From assembly GCF_963855985.1 (NCBI RefSeq), contig NC_087119.1, positions 6,860,001-6,924,000 of the forward strand: a DNA stretch of 64,000 nucleotides, read 5' to 3'. Of this stretch, positions 63,286-64,000 are shown piece by piece. The translations under genes and the position numbers were made by a program. Under the pieces are notes generated by a model. That model searched no databases and was not told where the DNA came from. It saw only the letters and a program-made list of their open reading frames with translations. The DNA comes from Ostrinia nubilalis. Its lineage: Eukaryota; Arthropoda; Insecta; Lepidoptera; Crambidae. Numbering within the stretch: the first letter of the stretch is position 1; each line of letters begins with the position of its first letter.

Positions 63286-63457
63286 TAGCCTAGGCGCAGA
63301 CTACGGATTGCCAATAGTTGGGTCGGGCTGTTAATCAGTATGGAGATGTATGAAAGTGCGCACATTACACCGATTCGGTATCGGCCGATTCTTCATACAA
63401 ATTAGAATCGGGCCCAACTATCGGCCGACTAAAAGTCGGTGGTCTGCGCCTAGGCTT
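63286..63457. mobile_element. MITE family C, copy 2
   Basis: The termini GCCTAGGCGCAGAC and GTCTGCGCCTAGGC are inverses, flanked by TTA (likely target duplication). The interior matches 59548-59705 in the same orientation with small indels. Confidence 0.88.
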
Positions 63458-63489
63458 AATCTAAACAAAACTCGACGCCAACGCAACTA

Positions 63490-63631
63490 AGGGTGGATTC
63501 GACCAAACAAGAGTAAATATTAGTCTCAGAATAAATCGTCAGTTTGACATAATATTTCCCATACTGAAACTGTCAATGTGTCAGTTATACCAGGAGTTAT
63601 TCTCGGATAAAAGTTTGGTCGAATCGTGCCT
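63490..63631. mobile_element. MITE with GGATTCGACCAAAC termini
   Basis: The left end AGGGTGGATTCGACCAAAC and right end GTTTGGTCGAATCGTGCCT are near-inverses, with TAA flanking. It carries TTTCCCATACTGAAACTGTC, the inverse of the phrase in 56628-56778. Confidence 0.75.
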
Positions 63632-64000
63632 AAGAAGTGCGTGTGACCGATATAATGAATTCTAAAACAAAATGTTGTCGGAACACACGTCCCAAACCGG
63701 TCGCGCCACCCCGGTAACTGTAAATGGTTTTTTATTTATCCCCTGCATTCCTGTGCACTGCACCCCTATCGTCCCCTGCTTGCTGTTTCGTACTGATTCA
63801 CGTTCCGATCGAGGAATTAAACGAATGTCGGTCCACGTCCGTTTTCTAACGCCTTTTGTTTCTAGTTTCACTTGTTTTGGGAGCTTTATTGGTTAATGTT
63901 GAATGGTATTCGATATTAAATTACAGTACCTACCCTACCTATTTATTTAATGTAAACTAGGCTTATTCTATTATTACCTACACTACGACAACGTCGTATT
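63632..64000. other. Non-coding end of window
   Basis: Two overlapping short frames on opposite strands have no recognisable domain. Nothing else is seen. Confidence 0.45.

Overview
The window is eukaryotic and almost certainly lepidopteran (moth or butterfly). It is AT-rich, has spliced genes, and is full of short inverted-repeat elements and interspersed repeats of the kind common in lepidopteran introns. It also carries a Dong/R4-type retrotransposon sitting in a (TAA)n array, the known habit of Dong in Bombyx. There are no operons, tRNAs, rRNAs or CRISPR arrays.

Only two host protein-coding genes are supported, and they form a head-to-tail pair of neuronal calcium sensor (NCS) genes on the + strand. 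Gene 1 (coding exons 32857-34879, 186 aa) is a CG7646-like/hippocalcin-like sensor. Gene 2 (coding exons 41085-44942, 190 aa) is neurocalcin (Nca). Both start with an N-myristoylation signal, have a degenerate first EF hand and three intact calcium-binding EF hands, and share one intron at the same codon position and phase. About 6 kb of probable 3' UTR and intergenic DNA lies between them, and a long 3' flank follows Nca.

Layout. 0-2.4 kb: three inverted-repeat elements and a decayed non-LTR retrotransposon end. 2.4-7.5 kb: a structurally complete but apparently non-coding LTR retrotransposon in minus orientation (two 1522-bp LTRs, CATG target duplication, tRNA-Lys-like primer site, polypurine tract). 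7.5-12.6 kb: a 5'-truncated CR1/L2-like retrotransposon whose (ATT)n tail has been invaded by a Dong/R4 element in the opposite orientation. 12.6-29.9 kb: gene-poor DNA with several MITEs and a degenerate three-unit tandem repeat at 18 kb. 29.9-31.8 kb: a hAT-type element with a perfect 8-bp target duplication that contains a second element with perfect 23-bp termini. 32-45 kb: the NCS gene pair. Nca intron 3 is a repeat cluster and holds three decaying tandem copies of the 3' half of exon 3. 45-59 kb: long 3' flank, then MITEs and retrotransposon scraps. 59.4-62.5 kb: CpG-rich sequence with paired TATCGATA motifs and good splice donors, possibly the 5' region of an unseen gene. 62.5-64 kb: more MITEs.

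No new defence or metabolic system is visible. The most novel items are the non-coding LTR element, the in-intron tandem pseudo-exons of Nca, and a copy of the exon-4 splice junction of gene 1 found 2.6 kb downstream of that exon. All calls are from reading the sequence; no database search was possible.
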